Source: Plasmopara viticola (taxonomy: Eukaryota > Oomycota > Peronosporomycetes > Peronosporales > Peronosporaceae). Taken from it: a DNA stretch of 64,000 bases. Each line of letters opens with the position of its first letter. Positions within the stretch are counted from its first letter, which is position 1. Where the stretch lies: contig MBPM02000192.1 in the NCBI GenBank assembly GCA_001695595.3, positions 1 to 64,000 of the forward strand, given 5' to 3'. Shown here one piece after another: positions 54,301 through 64,000 of the stretch. The notes under the pieces were generated by a model, which searched no databases, was not told the DNA's origin, and saw only the letters and a program-made list of their open reading frames with translations. The position numbers and the translations under genes are program-made.

Positions 54301-57300
54301 CAAACGGAGCGGTATGCGCTAAGTTTCGCTTAAAACGCGTGTCTGTACGTCTAAGAAGCTCAATTTGATGTATATGATGCCGTAAGACGAATCAACGCTT
54401 AGAACGGAGCAGTATGCACTTAAATTTCGATTGAAACTCGTGTCTGCACGTACAGGAAGCTCAATTTGACGTATCGAATGCCGTAGCACGAATCAGCAAT
54501 TTAAACGGAGCAGTTTGCGCTAAGTTACGCTTAAAACGCGTGTCTGCACGTCCAGGAAGAACAATTAGATGGATATAATGCCGTAGGACGAATCAGCAAT
54601 TTAAATGGAGCGGTATGCGCTAAGTTGCGCTTGAAACGCGTGTCTGCACGTCTAGGAAGACCAATTGGACGTAACGAATGCCGTAGGACGAATCAGAAAT
54701 TCAAACGGAGCGGTATGCACTAAGTTTCGCTTGAAACGCGTGTCTGCACGTCTAAAAAGCTCAATTAGACGTATCTGATGCCGTAAGACGAATCAGCTCT
54801 TCAAATGGAGCGGTATGCGCTAAGTTACGCTTGAAACGCGTTTTTGCATGTCCAGGAAGATCAATTAGATGTATTCAATGCCGTAGCACGAATCAGAAAT
54901 TCAAACGGAGCGGTATGCACTAAGGTTCGCTTGAAACGCGAGTCTGCACGTCTAAGAAGCTCAATTAGACGTATATGATGCCGTAAGACGAATCAACGCT
55001 TAGAATGGAGCAGTATGCACTTAAATTTCGATTGAAACTCGTGTCTGCACGTACAGGAAGCTCAATTGGACGTATCGAATGCCGTTGCACGAATCAGCAA
55101 TTCAAACGGAGCAGTTTGCGCTAAGTTTCGCTTGAAACGTGTCTGCACGTCCAGGAAGAACAATTGGACGTATCGAATGCCGTCGCACGAATCAGCAATT
55201 CAAACGGAGCGGTATGCGCTAAGTTTCGCTTGAAACGCGTGTCTGCACGTCCAGGAAGCTCAATTGGACGTATCGAATGCCGTTGCACGAATCAGTAATT
55301 CAAACGAAGCAATTTGCGCTAAGTTACGCTTGAAACGTGTGTCTGCACGTCCAGGAAGATCAATTAGATGTATTTAATGCCGTAGGACGAATCAGCAATT
55401 CAAACGGAGCGGTATGCGCTATGTTTCGCTTAAAAGCGTGTCTGTAAGTCTAAGAAGCTCAATTTGATGTATATGATGCCGTAAGACGAATCAACGCTTA
55501 AAACGGAGCGGTATGAACTTAAATTTCGATTGAAACTCGTGTCTGCACGTACAGGAAGCTCAATTTGACGTATCGAATGCCGTAGCACGAATCAGCAATT
55601 TAAACGGAGCGGTTTGCGCTAAGTTACGCTTAAGACGTGTGTATGCACGTCCAGGAAGAACAATTAGATGGATATAATGCCGTAGGACGAATCCGCAATT
55701 TGAATGGAGCGGTATGCGCTAAGTTTCGCTTGAAACGCGTGTCTGCACGTCCAGGAAGATCAATTAGATGTATTGAATGCCGTAGGACGAATCAGAAATT
55801 CAAACGGAACGGTATGCACTAAGTTTCGCTTGAAACGCGTGTCTGCACGTCTAAGAAGCTCAATTAGACGTATCTGATGCCGTAAAACGAATCAGCGCTT
55901 CAAATGGAGCGGTATGCGCTAAGTTACGCTTGTAACGCGTTTCTGCATGTCCAGGAAGATCAATTAGATGTATTCAATGCCGTAGCACGAATTAGCAATT
56001 CAAACGGAGCGGTATGCACTAAGGTTTGCTTGAAACGCGAGTCTTGACGTCTAAGAAGCTCAATTAGACGTATATGATGCTGTAAGACGAATCAACGCTT
56101 AGAACGGAGCAGTATGCACTTAAATTTCGATTGAAACTCGTGTCTGCACGTACAGGAAGCTCAATTGGACTTATCGAATGCCGTAGCACGAATCAGCACT
56201 TCAAACGGAGCGGTATGCGCTAAGTTACGCTTAAAACGCGTGTCTGCACGTCCAGGAAGACCAATTGGACGTAACGAATGCCGTTGCACGAATCAGCAAT
56301 TTAAACGGAGCGGTATGCGCTAAGTTTCGCTTGAAACGCGTGTCTGTATGTCTAAGAAGCTCAATTTGACGTATATGATGCCGTAAGACAAATCAACGCT
56401 TCGAACGGAGCCGTACGCGGTAAGTTTCGCTTGAAACGCGTGTCTGCACGTCCGGGAAGCTCAATTGGACGTATCGAATGTCGTTGCACGAATCAGCAAT
56501 TCAAACGGAGCAGTTTGCGCTAAGTTACGCTTGAAACGTGTGTCTGCACGTCCTGGAAGATCAATTAGATGTATTCAACGCCTTAGGACGAATCAGCAAT
56601 TCAAACGGAGCGGTATGCGCTAAGTTTCGCTTTGAAAGCGTGTCTGCACGTCTAAGAAGCTCAATTAGACGTATCTGATGCCGTAAGACGATTCAAGAAT
56701 TCAAATGGAGTAGTATGCGCTAAGTTACGCTTGAAACGCGTGTCTGCACGTCCAGAAAGATCAATTAGAAGTATTCAATGCCGTAGAAGGAATCAGCAAT
56801 TCAAACGGAGCGGTATGCGCTAAGTTTCGCTTGAAATGCGAGTCTGCACGTCTAAGAAGCTCAATTCGACGTATATGATGCCGTAAACGAATCAACGCTT
56901 AGAACGGAGCAGTATGCACTTAAATTTCGATCGAAACTCGTGTCTGCACGTACAGGAAGCTCAATTGGACGTATCGAATGCCGTAGCACGAATCAGCAAT
57001 TCAAACGGAGCGGTATGCGCTAAGTTACGCTTAAAACGCGTGTCTGCACGTCCAGGAAGAACAATTAGATGGACTCAATGCCGTAGGACGAATCAGCAAT
57101 TCAAACGGAGCGGTATGCGCTAAGTTTCGCTTGAAACGCGTGTCTGCACGTCCAGGAAGCTCAATTGGACGTATCGAATGCCGTAGCACGAATCAGCAAT
57201 TCAAACGGAGCGGTATGCGCTAAGTTACGCTTAAAACGCGTGTCTGCACGTCCAGGAAGAACAATTAGATGGATTTAATGCCGTAGGACGAATCAGCGCT

Positions 57301-59866
57301 TCAAATGGAGCGGTATGCGCTAAGTTGCACTTGAAACGCGTGTCTGCACGTCCAGGAAGATCAATTGGATGTATTCAATGCCGTAGGACGAATCAGCAAT
57401 TCAAACGGAGCAGTATGCGCTAAGTTTCGCTTTGAACGCGTATCTGCACGTCTAAGAAGCTCAATTAGACGTATCTGATGCCGTAAGACGAATCAGCGCT
57501 TCAAATGGAGCAGTATGCGCTAAGTTACGCTTGGAACGCGTGTCTGCACGTCCAGGAAGATCAATTGGACGTTTCGAATGCCGTAGCATGAATCGGCGCT
57601 TCAAACGGAGCAGTATGCGCTTAAGGTTCGCTTGAAACGCGTGTCTGCACGTCCACAAAGATCAATTAGATGTATTAAATGCCGTAGGACGAATCAGCAA
57701 TTCAAACGTAGCGGTATGCGCTAAGCTTCGCTTGAAACGCGTGTCTGCACGTCCAGGAAGATCAAATGGATGTATTCAATGCCGTAGGACGAATCAGCAA
57801 TTCAAACGGAGCAGTATGCGCTAAGTTTCGCTTTGAACGCGTGTCTGCACGTCTAAGAAGCTCAATTAGACGTATATGATGCCGTAAGACGAATCAGCGC
57901 TTGAAAAGGAGCGGTATGCGCTAAGTTAAACTTATAACGCGTGTCTGCACGTCCAGGAAAAACAATTAGATGGATTCAATGCCGTAGCACGAATCAGCAA
58001 TTCAAACGGAGCGGTATGCGCTAAGTTTCGCTTGAAACGCGTGTCTGTATGTCTAAGAAGCTCAATTTGACGTATATGATGCCGTAAGACAAATCAACGC
58101 TTCGAACGGAGCCATACGCGGTAAGTTTCGCTTGAAACGCGTGTCTGCACGTCCAGGAAGCTCAATTGGACGTATCGAATGCCGTTGCACGAATCAGCAA
58201 TTCAAACGGAGCAGTTTGCGCTAAGTTACGCTTGAAACGTGTGTCTGCACGTCCACGAAGATCAATTAGAAATATTTAATGCCGTAGGACAAATCAGCAA
58301 TTCAAACGGAGCGGTATGCTGTAAGTTACGCTTAAAACGCGTGTCTGCACGTCCAGGAAGAACAATTAGATGGATTGAATGCCGTAGGACGAATCAGCAA
58401 TTCAAATGGAGCGGTATGCGCTAAGTTGCGCTTGAAACGCGTGTGTGCACGTCCAGGAAGCTCAATTGGACGTATCGAATGCCGTAGCACGAATTAGCAA
58501 TTCAAACGGAGCGGTTTGCGCTAACTTACGCTTGAAACGTGTGTCTGCACGTCCTGGAAGATCAATTAGATGTATTCAATGCCGTAGGACGAATCAGCAA
58601 TTCAAACGGAGCGGTATGCGCTAAGTCTCCTTTTAAACGCGTGTCTGTACGTCCGGGAAGATCAATTTGACGTGTATGATGCTGTATGACAAATCAACGC
58701 TTCGAACGGAGCCGTACGCGGTAAGTTTCGCTTAAAACGCGTGTCTGCACGTACAGGAAGCTCAATTGGACGTATCGAATACCGTAGCACGAATCAGCAA
58801 TTCAAACGGAGCAGTATGCGCTAAGTTACGCTTGAAACGCGTGTCTGCACGTCCAGGAAGATCAATTGGACGTATCGACTGCCGTTGCACGAATCAGCGA
58901 TTCAAACGGAGCAGTTTGCGCTTAGTTACGCTTGAAACGTGTGTCTGCACGTCCTGGAAGATCAATTAGATGTATTCAATGCCGTAGGACGAATCAGCAA
59001 TTCAAACGGAGCGGTATGCGCTAAGTTTCTTTTTGAACGCGTGTCTGTACGTCCGGGAAGATCAATTTGAAGTGTATGATGCCGTATGACAAATCAACGC
59101 TTCGAACGGAGCCGTACGCGGTAAGTTACGCTTGAAACGCGTGTCTGCACGAACAGGAAGAACAATTAGATGTATTCAATGCTTAGGACGAATCAGCAAT
59201 TCAAATGGAGCAGTATGCACTTAAGTTTCGATTTAAACTCGTGTCCGCACGTTTAGGAAGCTCAATTGGACGTATCGAATACCGTAGCACGAATCAGCAA
59301 TTAAAACGGACTAGTATGCGCTAAGTTACGCTTGAAACGCGTGTCTGCACGTCCAGGAAGATCAATTGGACGTATCGAATGCCGTTGCACGAATCAGCAA
59401 TTCAAACGGAGCAGTTTGCGCTTAGTTTCGCTTGAAATGTGTGTCTGCACGTCCTGGAAGATCAATTAGATGTATTCAATGCCGTAGGACGAATCATCAA
59501 TTCAAAACGGACACCGTAGAACAACAAGCGTCACGACTAAGCTTTAATTACACACAGAATTAAATACCTCTAGTACGTTACGCAACAATATGCGAACAGA
59601 ATGGTTATAGCGGCACAGCTTGGCGGTTAACAAATATCCATTCACGTGCTTAATGGCCTAGTCTTATCAAATGACCGCTTGACACTTTTCAGCACGCCAC
59701 TCGGCTTTTCCTGCCCCATTAAGTCCAGAGGCACGATTTGGTGGTGCTAATGGATCATAAAAAAGCTGAATAATCCATTAACATTTAAGGCATGTACTAC
59801 ATATTCAAGCATTAACGGCATTTCTTAAAGCCCACTCGCATGTTGCCTCGAATGCATATCGACGCA

Positions 59867-60019
59867 TTAGGCCATTCGCCGGTACGCCACAGGAGCGGCC
59901 AGGGCCGTGAGCACGTACAGCAAGTGCACGGAGAAGGATACCGGATGTTCCGCCAGAAGCTGTCGCCAGCGCGTACGAGACGCAATATAGCACCGTTGAA
60001 TATACTTGAAACAAACCAT
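59867..60019 (-). CDS. Short hypothetical ORF (50 aa) with one predicted membrane segment
   Basis: An ATG-to-TAA open frame of 50 codons on the minus strand. It begins MVCFKYIQRC, has a basic stretch (RTRWRQ, residues 15-20), then LLAEHP and a hydrophobic stretch at about residues 27-46 that could span a membrane, and ends YRRMA. Over its last 30 codons about three quarters of third positions are G or C, a coding-like bias not expected by chance in AT-neutral sequence; two overlapping longer frames on the same strand lack it. I do not recognise the family. It could be the last exon of a gene whose other exons are missing, a captured gene fragment, or chance. The frame is open upstream of the ATG for another dozen codons. 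Confidence 0.3.
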   Translation of the reverse strand: MVCFKYIQRCYIASRTRWRQLLAEHPVSFSVHLLYVLTALAAPVAYRRMA

Positions 60020-60429
60020 TGACAGCAATTTTTCATATTGCAAAAAATAACGAGATCAGAGCAGGCCGGAACGTTTCGGTTTAAATTTCGGGCGAGGACG
60101 TCAATCGTGATGATGGGCTTACCCAGATAGCTTAAGTTCAGCCAGAAATAGTGACATAGAAGAAGCCTTGAGCTCAGACACGTATATGATCCAAAAACTG
60201 GCTCACAATAGATTAACTTACCCGCCATGAACATGACTTATTGACAGTGATGTGCAATCCACCGACGAATAAAGGAAATATCGACTCTTTTTATGTGCAT
60301 TAAGGACACAAAAACTCGGGTGGAGTGGCTTCGCGGGAAATTTCTAACAATGAGCCCGGCCTCGCTCCAACAGAATGAATATACACTTCGTTGGGCCTCT
60401 ATTCCATCTGTGAATGTCCAGAGCGATAG

Positions 60430-60618
60430 AAGAGGCGTATCGGTGGCCGTACAACGTCTCAGTGCCCCACGAAAGCAGCGATCGTCGACGACGAGGAGCT
60501 CGATCCCACCGCGTATTTCGCCAACCGTGAGAAAACGCTCGTTGAGCTCGAAAAGCAAGGAATCAATCCATATCCCCACAAGTTTCATGTGTCCACGTCG
60601 CTTCCCGAGTTTCACGCC
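60430..60618 (+). pseudogene. KARS: Lysyl-tRNA synthetase N-terminal fragment (degenerate)
   Basis: Cytosolic lysyl-tRNA synthetase joins lysine to tRNA-Lys using ATP. This 63-codon open stretch has no ATG and is closed by TAG at 60,427 and TAA at 60,619. From 60,484 it encodes VDDEELDPTAYFANREKT, then after a short helix-like stretch INPYPHKFHVSTSLPEF. The DP-x3-YF-x-NR element and the PYPHKFHV plus SLPEF element are the hallmark start of the eukaryotic enzyme, just before its anticodon-binding OB-fold. The full enzyme has roughly 550-600 residues; everything after this point, including class II catalytic motifs 1-3, is absent. A +2 frame continues KKLSESVEVL from 60,621, which could be a few more residues after a frameshift, then similarity stops. 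Upstream residues (from 60,430) are not recognisable. It is a dead or captured fragment, not a working gene. Confidence 0.75.
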
Positions 60619-60863
60619 TAAAGAAGTTGTCAGAGTCGGTTGAAGTACTGAGACTTGACATGCTGACACAAATTGACGTATTCCTTTCACTATCAGCGTT
60701 GCCAAGTGACTGTGATCACTGGCGGGATTTCGCTTGGAATGTTGTATCGGTCTGGCATGATATCTGCAATGTGGTTCACCCGAGACGCCTTCCATTCCGC
60801 AAATTGAAGTGTGAAATACCACGCAGCAGCAATTGATCCCGCTTTAATGTGCATATGGCCCCT

Positions 60864-61103
60864 TCAACCAATTAAATACCCAAAGCAATGTAATAAATAT
60901 CGAAGGTACTCACACCTCTTCGCGGCCATCACCCGGTGCACTTCATTGAGTCGGTCACGGTACTGAGGAGTGGCCAACGGCACTGACTTGTGTCGTGTGA
61001 TCGCAGGGACCGGCACGGGTGAAGCACCGGCTTTGCTGGCGTGAGTATCTAAGTCGACAGCGCAATGCGTCGTGCGATGACAATTTGTCTCATAGTGAGA
61101 AAG
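60864..61103 (-). other. Unassigned open frame, possible exon or gene remnant (79 codons)
   Basis: Open from after a TAG at 61,104-61,106 to a TGA at 60,864-60,866, with a single internal ATG near the end, so it lacks a usable start. The translated product has a Cys/His-containing start (HYETNCHRTTHC), then a Pro/Ala/Val run (SPVPVPAITRHKSVPLATP) and QYRDRLNEVHRVMAAKR, which has amphipathic-helix character. After this the frame becomes AT-rich and aromatic, so any coding part probably ends near 60,920. A minus-strand GAG|GTGTGAGT at about 60,908-60,918 resembles a splice donor. I do not recognise the family. Confidence 0.3.
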
Positions 61104-61384
61104 CTAGTCGCAATGAGGCAAACATTACGGCTTCCAAACCTGAACCAGCGCTTAGTTGCGGCTCTATCGCATCTGCGTACGTCTAGAATGATTGGTAGGG
61201 CGTATTCACGGCTTGTAAAAACGGATCAAACACGGATGGATCATGAAGCGGAAACATCAGTTTTGGACTCGTTCGTGGCTGAATGTGTGTTGATACAACA
61301 CTCTGACTTTACTTCATCACGTCTTGAGTACTAAACGACCTACAAGCACGTCAGCCACGTTTACATGACATCTTCCCACGGCCT

Positions 61385-61530
61385 CAGATTGGTCCAATCA
61401 AGCTACATGGATAACAGCCTGGCGTTGCAAGCCTAACTTAGCGAGTTCTGCTCCATTCGAATCGCCGATTCTTCCCAAGGCCTTTGATACGTAAAATTTA
61501 GCTTTCTAGACATGCAGACACGCGTTGCAA
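61385..61530 (+). repeat. Degenerate A-orientation satellite relic
   Basis: About one and a half monomers in orientation A, opposite to the array on both sides. It is recognisable from gtccaatcaagct, cctaacttagcgagttctgct, gccgattcttcccaagg and ctagacatgcagacacgcgtt, but it carries many substitutions, far more than any neighbour. It directly adjoins the non-satellite island, so it may have been carried with it or be left from an older array state. Confidence 0.8.
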
Positions 61531-61550
61531 TTTCATGAACGCGTGTCTGC
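61514..61550. repeat. 13-bp inverted repeat at the second A-to-B junction
   Basis: Arms gcagacacgcgtt (61,514-61,526) and aacgcgtgtctgc (61,538-61,550) are perfect complements around an 11-bp spacer. Similarity continues outward with mismatches (tagacatgcagac against the complement of gtctgcacgtcta), because the arms are the conserved starts of two head-to-head monomers. It marks an inversion point and could extrude as a hairpin. Confidence 0.9.
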
Positions 61551-64000
61551 ACGTCTAAGAAGCTCAATTAGACGTATCTGATGCCGTGAACAAATCAACG
61601 CTTCGAACAGAGCACTATGCACTTAAATTTCGCTTGAAATGCGTTTCTGCACGTACAGGAAGCTCAATTTGACGTATCGAATGCCGTAGGACGAATCAGC
61701 AATTCAAACGGAGCTGTACGCGCTAAGTTTCGCTTTGAACGCGTGTCTGCAAGTCCAGGAAGCTCAATTGGACGCATCTGATGCCGTAAGACGAATCGGC
61801 ACTTCAAACGGATAAGTATGCGCTTAAGTTACGCTTGAAACGCGTGTCTGCACGTAAAGGAAGATCAATTAGATGTATTTAATGCCGTAGGACGAATCAG
61901 CAATTCATACGGAGCGGTATGCGCTAAGTTTCGTTTAAAACGCGTGTCTGCACCTCTGAGAAGCTCAATTACACGTATCTAATGCCGTAAGACAAATCAA
62001 CGCTTCGAACGGAGCAGTATGCACTTAAGTTTCGCCTGAAATGCATTTCGGCACGTACAGGAAGCTCGATTGGACGTATCTATTGCCGTAGCACGAATCA
62101 GCAATTCAAACGGAGCAGTATGCGCTAAGTTACGCTTGAAACGCGTGTCTGCACGTCCAGGAAGATCAATTGGACGTTTCGAATGCCGTAGCACGAATCA
62201 GCGCTTCAAACGAAGCAAAATGCGCTAAGTTACGCTTGAAATGCGTGTCTGCTCGTACAGGAAGCTCAATTAGATGGATTCAATGCCGTAGCACGAATCA
62301 GCAATTCAAATGGAGCTGTATGCGCTAAGTTTCGCTTTGAACGCGTGTCTGCAAGTCCAGGAAGCTCAATTGGACGCATCTGATGCCGTAAGACGAATCG
62401 GCACTTCAAACGGATAAGTATGCGCTTAAGTATCGCTTGAATCGCGTGTCTGCACGTCCAGAAAGATCAATTAGATGTATTCAATGCCGTAGGACGAATC
62501 AGCAATTCAAACGGAGCGGTATGCGCTAAGTTTCGCCTTGAACGCGTGTCTGCACGTCTAAGAAGCTCAATTAGACGTATCGGATGCCGTAAGACGAATC
62601 AGCAATTCAAATGGAGCAGTATGCGCTAAGTAACGCTTGAAACGCGTGTCTGTACGTACAGGAAGCTCAATTAGATGTATGCAATGCCGTAGCACGAATC
62701 AGCAATTCAAACGGAGCAGTATGCGCTAAGTTACGCTTGAAATGCGTGTCTGCTCGTACAGGAAGCTCAATTAGATGTATGCAATGCCGTAGGACGAATC
62801 AGGATTGCAAACGGAGCAGTATGCGCTAAGTTACGCTTGAAACGCGTGTCTGCACGTCCAGGAAGAACAATTAGATGTATTCAATGCCGGAGGACGAATC
62901 AGCGCTTCAAACGAAGCAGTGTGCGCTTTGTTACGCTTGAAACGCGTGTCTGCACGTACTGGAAGCTCAATTGGACGTTTAAAATGCCGTACCACGAATC
63001 AGCAATTCAAACGGAGCGGTATGCGCTAAGTTTCGCTTTAAACGCGTGTCTGCACGTCTAAGTAGCTCAATTAGACGCATATGATGCCGTAAGACGAATC
63101 AACGCTTCGAACGGAGCGGTATGCACTTAAGTTTCGCTTGAAACTCGTGTCTGCACGTACTGGAAGCTCAACAGGACTTTTCAAATGCCGTAGCACGAAT
63201 CAGCACTTCAAACGGACCGGTATGCCATAAGTTTCGCTTGAAACGCGTGTCTGCACGTCCAGGAAGAACAATAAGATGTATTCAATGCCGTAGCACGAAT
63301 CAGCGATTCAAACGGAGCGGTATGCACTAAGTTTTGCTTTGAACGCGTGTCTGCACGTCTAAGTAGCTCAATTAGACGCATATGATGCCGTAAGACGAAT
63401 CAACGCTTCGAACGGAGCGGTATGCACTTAAGTTTCGTTTGAAACTCGTGTCTGCACGTGCTGGAAGCTCAACTGGACTTTTCAAATGCTGTAGCACGAA
63501 TCAGCAATTCAAACGGACCGGTATGCCATAAGTTTCGCTTGAAACGCGTGTCTGCACGTCCAGGGAGATCAATTAGAAGTTTTCAATGCCGTAGGACGAA
63601 TCAGCAATTCAAACGGAGCGGTATGCGCTAAGTTTCGCTTTAATCGCATGTCTGCACGTTCAAGAAGCTCGATTAGACGTATATGATGCCGTAAGACGAA
63701 TCAACGTTTCGAACGGAGCGGTATGCACTTAAGTTTCGCTTGAAACTCGTGTCTGCACGTACTGGAAGCTCAATTCGACGTATCAAATGCCGTAGCACGA
63801 ATCAGCAATTCAAACGGATCGGTATGCGCTAAGTTTCGCTTTAATCGCGTGTCTGCACGTCTAAGAAGCTCAATTAGACGTATAGGATGCCGTAAGACGA
63901 ATCAACGCTTCGAACGGAGCGGTATGCACTTAAGTTTCGCTTGAAACTCGTGTCTGCACGTACTGGAAGCTCAATTCGACGTTTCAAATGCCGTAGCACG
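61531..64000 (-). repeat. Orientation B array, resumed
   Basis: About 25 monomers of the same family and orientation as 25,461-59,511. The first four (61,540-61,960) match the 51.14-51.56 kb monomers in order, including gcactatgcacttaaattt, gcgtttctgcacgtacagg and tgcaagtccaggaagctc. The array is cut by the window end. Confidence 0.96.
63121..64000 (-). repeat. Three-monomer (301-bp) tandem units at the window end
   Basis: The string atgcacttaagtttcg starts at 63,121, 63,422, 63,723 and 63,924, giving intervals of 301, 301 and 201 bp. It is a small HOR of three monomers with a two-monomer step at the end. The 63.1 and 63.4 kb copies share the ggaccggtatgccataagtt monomer, which is absent from the later ones. 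Confidence 0.85.

Larger units (their letters stand above)
25461..59511 (-). repeat. 100-bp satellite array, orientation B
   Basis: The same satellite family as 1-25,460 but reverse-complemented. Read on the plus strand the monomer has cttgaaacgcgtgtctgcac, a variable middle (gaagctcaattggacgtat and a gatgccgta core) and aaacggagcagtatgcgcta. It is continuous for 34 kb. Region 26.4-48.6 kb is strongly HOR-structured; 48.6-59.5 kb is a mosaic. Open frames of 60-110 codons recur here with the same repeated peptides and are satellite by-products. Confidence 0.98.
48640..59511 (-). repeat. Mosaic B-type array with local duplications
   Basis: About 108 monomers, mostly of four or five recurring types that alternate irregularly (variants with gaagatcaattagatgtatt, gaagctcaattggacgtatc, gaagctcaattagacgtatc and gaagaacaattagatgg). 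No single HOR period spans it, but local tandem copies are frequent. Divergence between neighbours is lower than in orientation A outside its 775-bp block. The array stops at about 59,511 within a monomer (ttcaaaacgga) where non-satellite DNA begins. Confidence 0.93.
59512..61384. other. Non-satellite island within the array
   Basis: About 1.87 kb with no satellite similarity. It begins abruptly after ttcaaaacgga and ends where degenerate satellite resumes near 61,385. I find no clear terminal inverted repeats, target-site duplication, poly-A tail or transposase or reverse-transcriptase motif at or inside the edges. It contains three short coding-like segments on different strands (described separately). 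I see nothing recognisable in 59,512-59,866, in 60,020-60,429 or in 61,104-61,384. Longer open frames there (for example on the minus strand at 60,238-60,822 and 59,812-60,234) lie opposite or out of phase with the better coding segments and have no recognisable domains. Confidence 0.9.

Noticed and set aside
11107..58969. Many 60-110-codon open frames on both strands in the satellite, with recurring peptides such as KFRLKRVSAR and RADTRFKRNLAH
   Set aside because: They are the satellite itself read through. Because 100 bp is not a multiple of three, one frame passes through three phases in 300 bp and stops recur. They appear wherever local stops are mutated, start at alternative codons, and have no conserved length or upstream signals.
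1..59511. Regular repeats of fixed period resembling a CRISPR array
   Set aside because: Repeats are 100 bp and directly adjoining with no unique spacers; variation is by substitution within monomers. No cas-like gene is present.
60005..60122. Possible minus-strand intron (GGTAAG donor near 60,122, TTTCAAG acceptor near 60,005)
   Set aside because: Joining the two sides does not bring the best coding frame on the left into an open frame on the right: a stop lies three codons upstream of the join.
59812..60234. 140-codon minus-strand open frame in the island
   Set aside because: Over its second half it overlaps a different frame with clearly better third-position bias. The composition is rich in Cys and Trp in the way of chance frames, and I recognise no motif.
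60238..60822. 194-codon minus-strand open frame in the island
   Set aside because: It runs opposite the lysyl-tRNA synthetase fragment and shows no domain of its own; it is best explained as the antisense shadow of that coding-like sequence.
61065..61334. 89-codon plus-strand open frame at the right side of the island
   Set aside because: No recognisable domain, and its first part is antisense to the minus-strand open frame at 60,864-61,103. No supporting codon bias was seen.
59500..61400. Island as a simple transposon insertion with target-site duplication
   Set aside because: The left edge (ttcaaaacgga then caccgtag) and the right edge share no direct repeat, and no terminal inverted repeat or poly-A tail was found. 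Satellite orientation also differs on the two sides.
1..64000. Possible CENP-B box in the monomer (TTCG followed by A and CGG in attcgtcctacggcatc)
   Set aside because: The CENP-B box requires TTCG, four bases, A, two bases, then CGGG. Here CGG follows the A directly and the fourth base is not G, so the spacing and core do not match.

Overview
This window is almost entirely one tandem satellite DNA family. Its basic monomer is about 100 bp. The arrays cover about 62.1 of the 64 kb, and the only clearly non-satellite stretch is about 1.87 kb at 59,512-61,384. The host is a eukaryote: there are long satellite arrays with higher-order repeat (HOR) structure, and a decayed fragment of cytosolic-type lysyl-tRNA synthetase lies in the non-satellite stretch. 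I cannot name the taxon. A representative monomer is about 50% G+C and holds about ten CpG, so the array shows no CpG depletion, which argues against a heavily methylated vertebrate-like repeat.

Layout. (1) 1-25,460: monomers in one orientation, called A; each begins near gacgtgcagacacgcgttt. Inside it, 395-10,940 is a young, highly homogenised HOR of exactly about 775 bp (seven full monomers plus one truncated to about 74 bp). 10,940-18,790 is an older zone built on a ~1,465-bp HOR marked by a 66-bp truncated monomer. 18,790-25,010 holds a ~2.5-kb duplication at a 3,731-bp offset and a 1,164-bp tandem unit. (2) At 25,460/25,461 the array flips to the reverse complement, orientation B, which runs to 59,511. 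Inside it, 26,435-37,452 and 37,453-47,567 are two tandem copies of an ~11-kb block that differ by one ~903-bp HOR unit, and 48,640-59,511 is a looser mosaic of local duplications. (3) 59,512-61,384 is non-satellite DNA with short remnants of at least three coding-like segments on both strands, including the lysyl-tRNA synthetase fragment. (4) A 145-bp degenerate A-type relic and a 13-bp inverted repeat at 61,514-61,550 lead into more B array to the window end.

I see no intact, convincing protein-coding gene, no tRNA or rRNA, no CRISPR array and no recognisable transposon protein. Open frames of 60-110 codons in the satellite are by-products of its sequence: a 100-bp period is not a multiple of three, so one frame cycles through all three phases every 300 bp and the same peptides recur. 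The biology here is the architecture itself: nested HORs, whole-monomer gains and losses, a large tandem duplication and an inversion, all expected from unequal exchange. Long homogenised arrays are common at centromeres or heterochromatic blocks, but nothing in the sequence proves centromere function.
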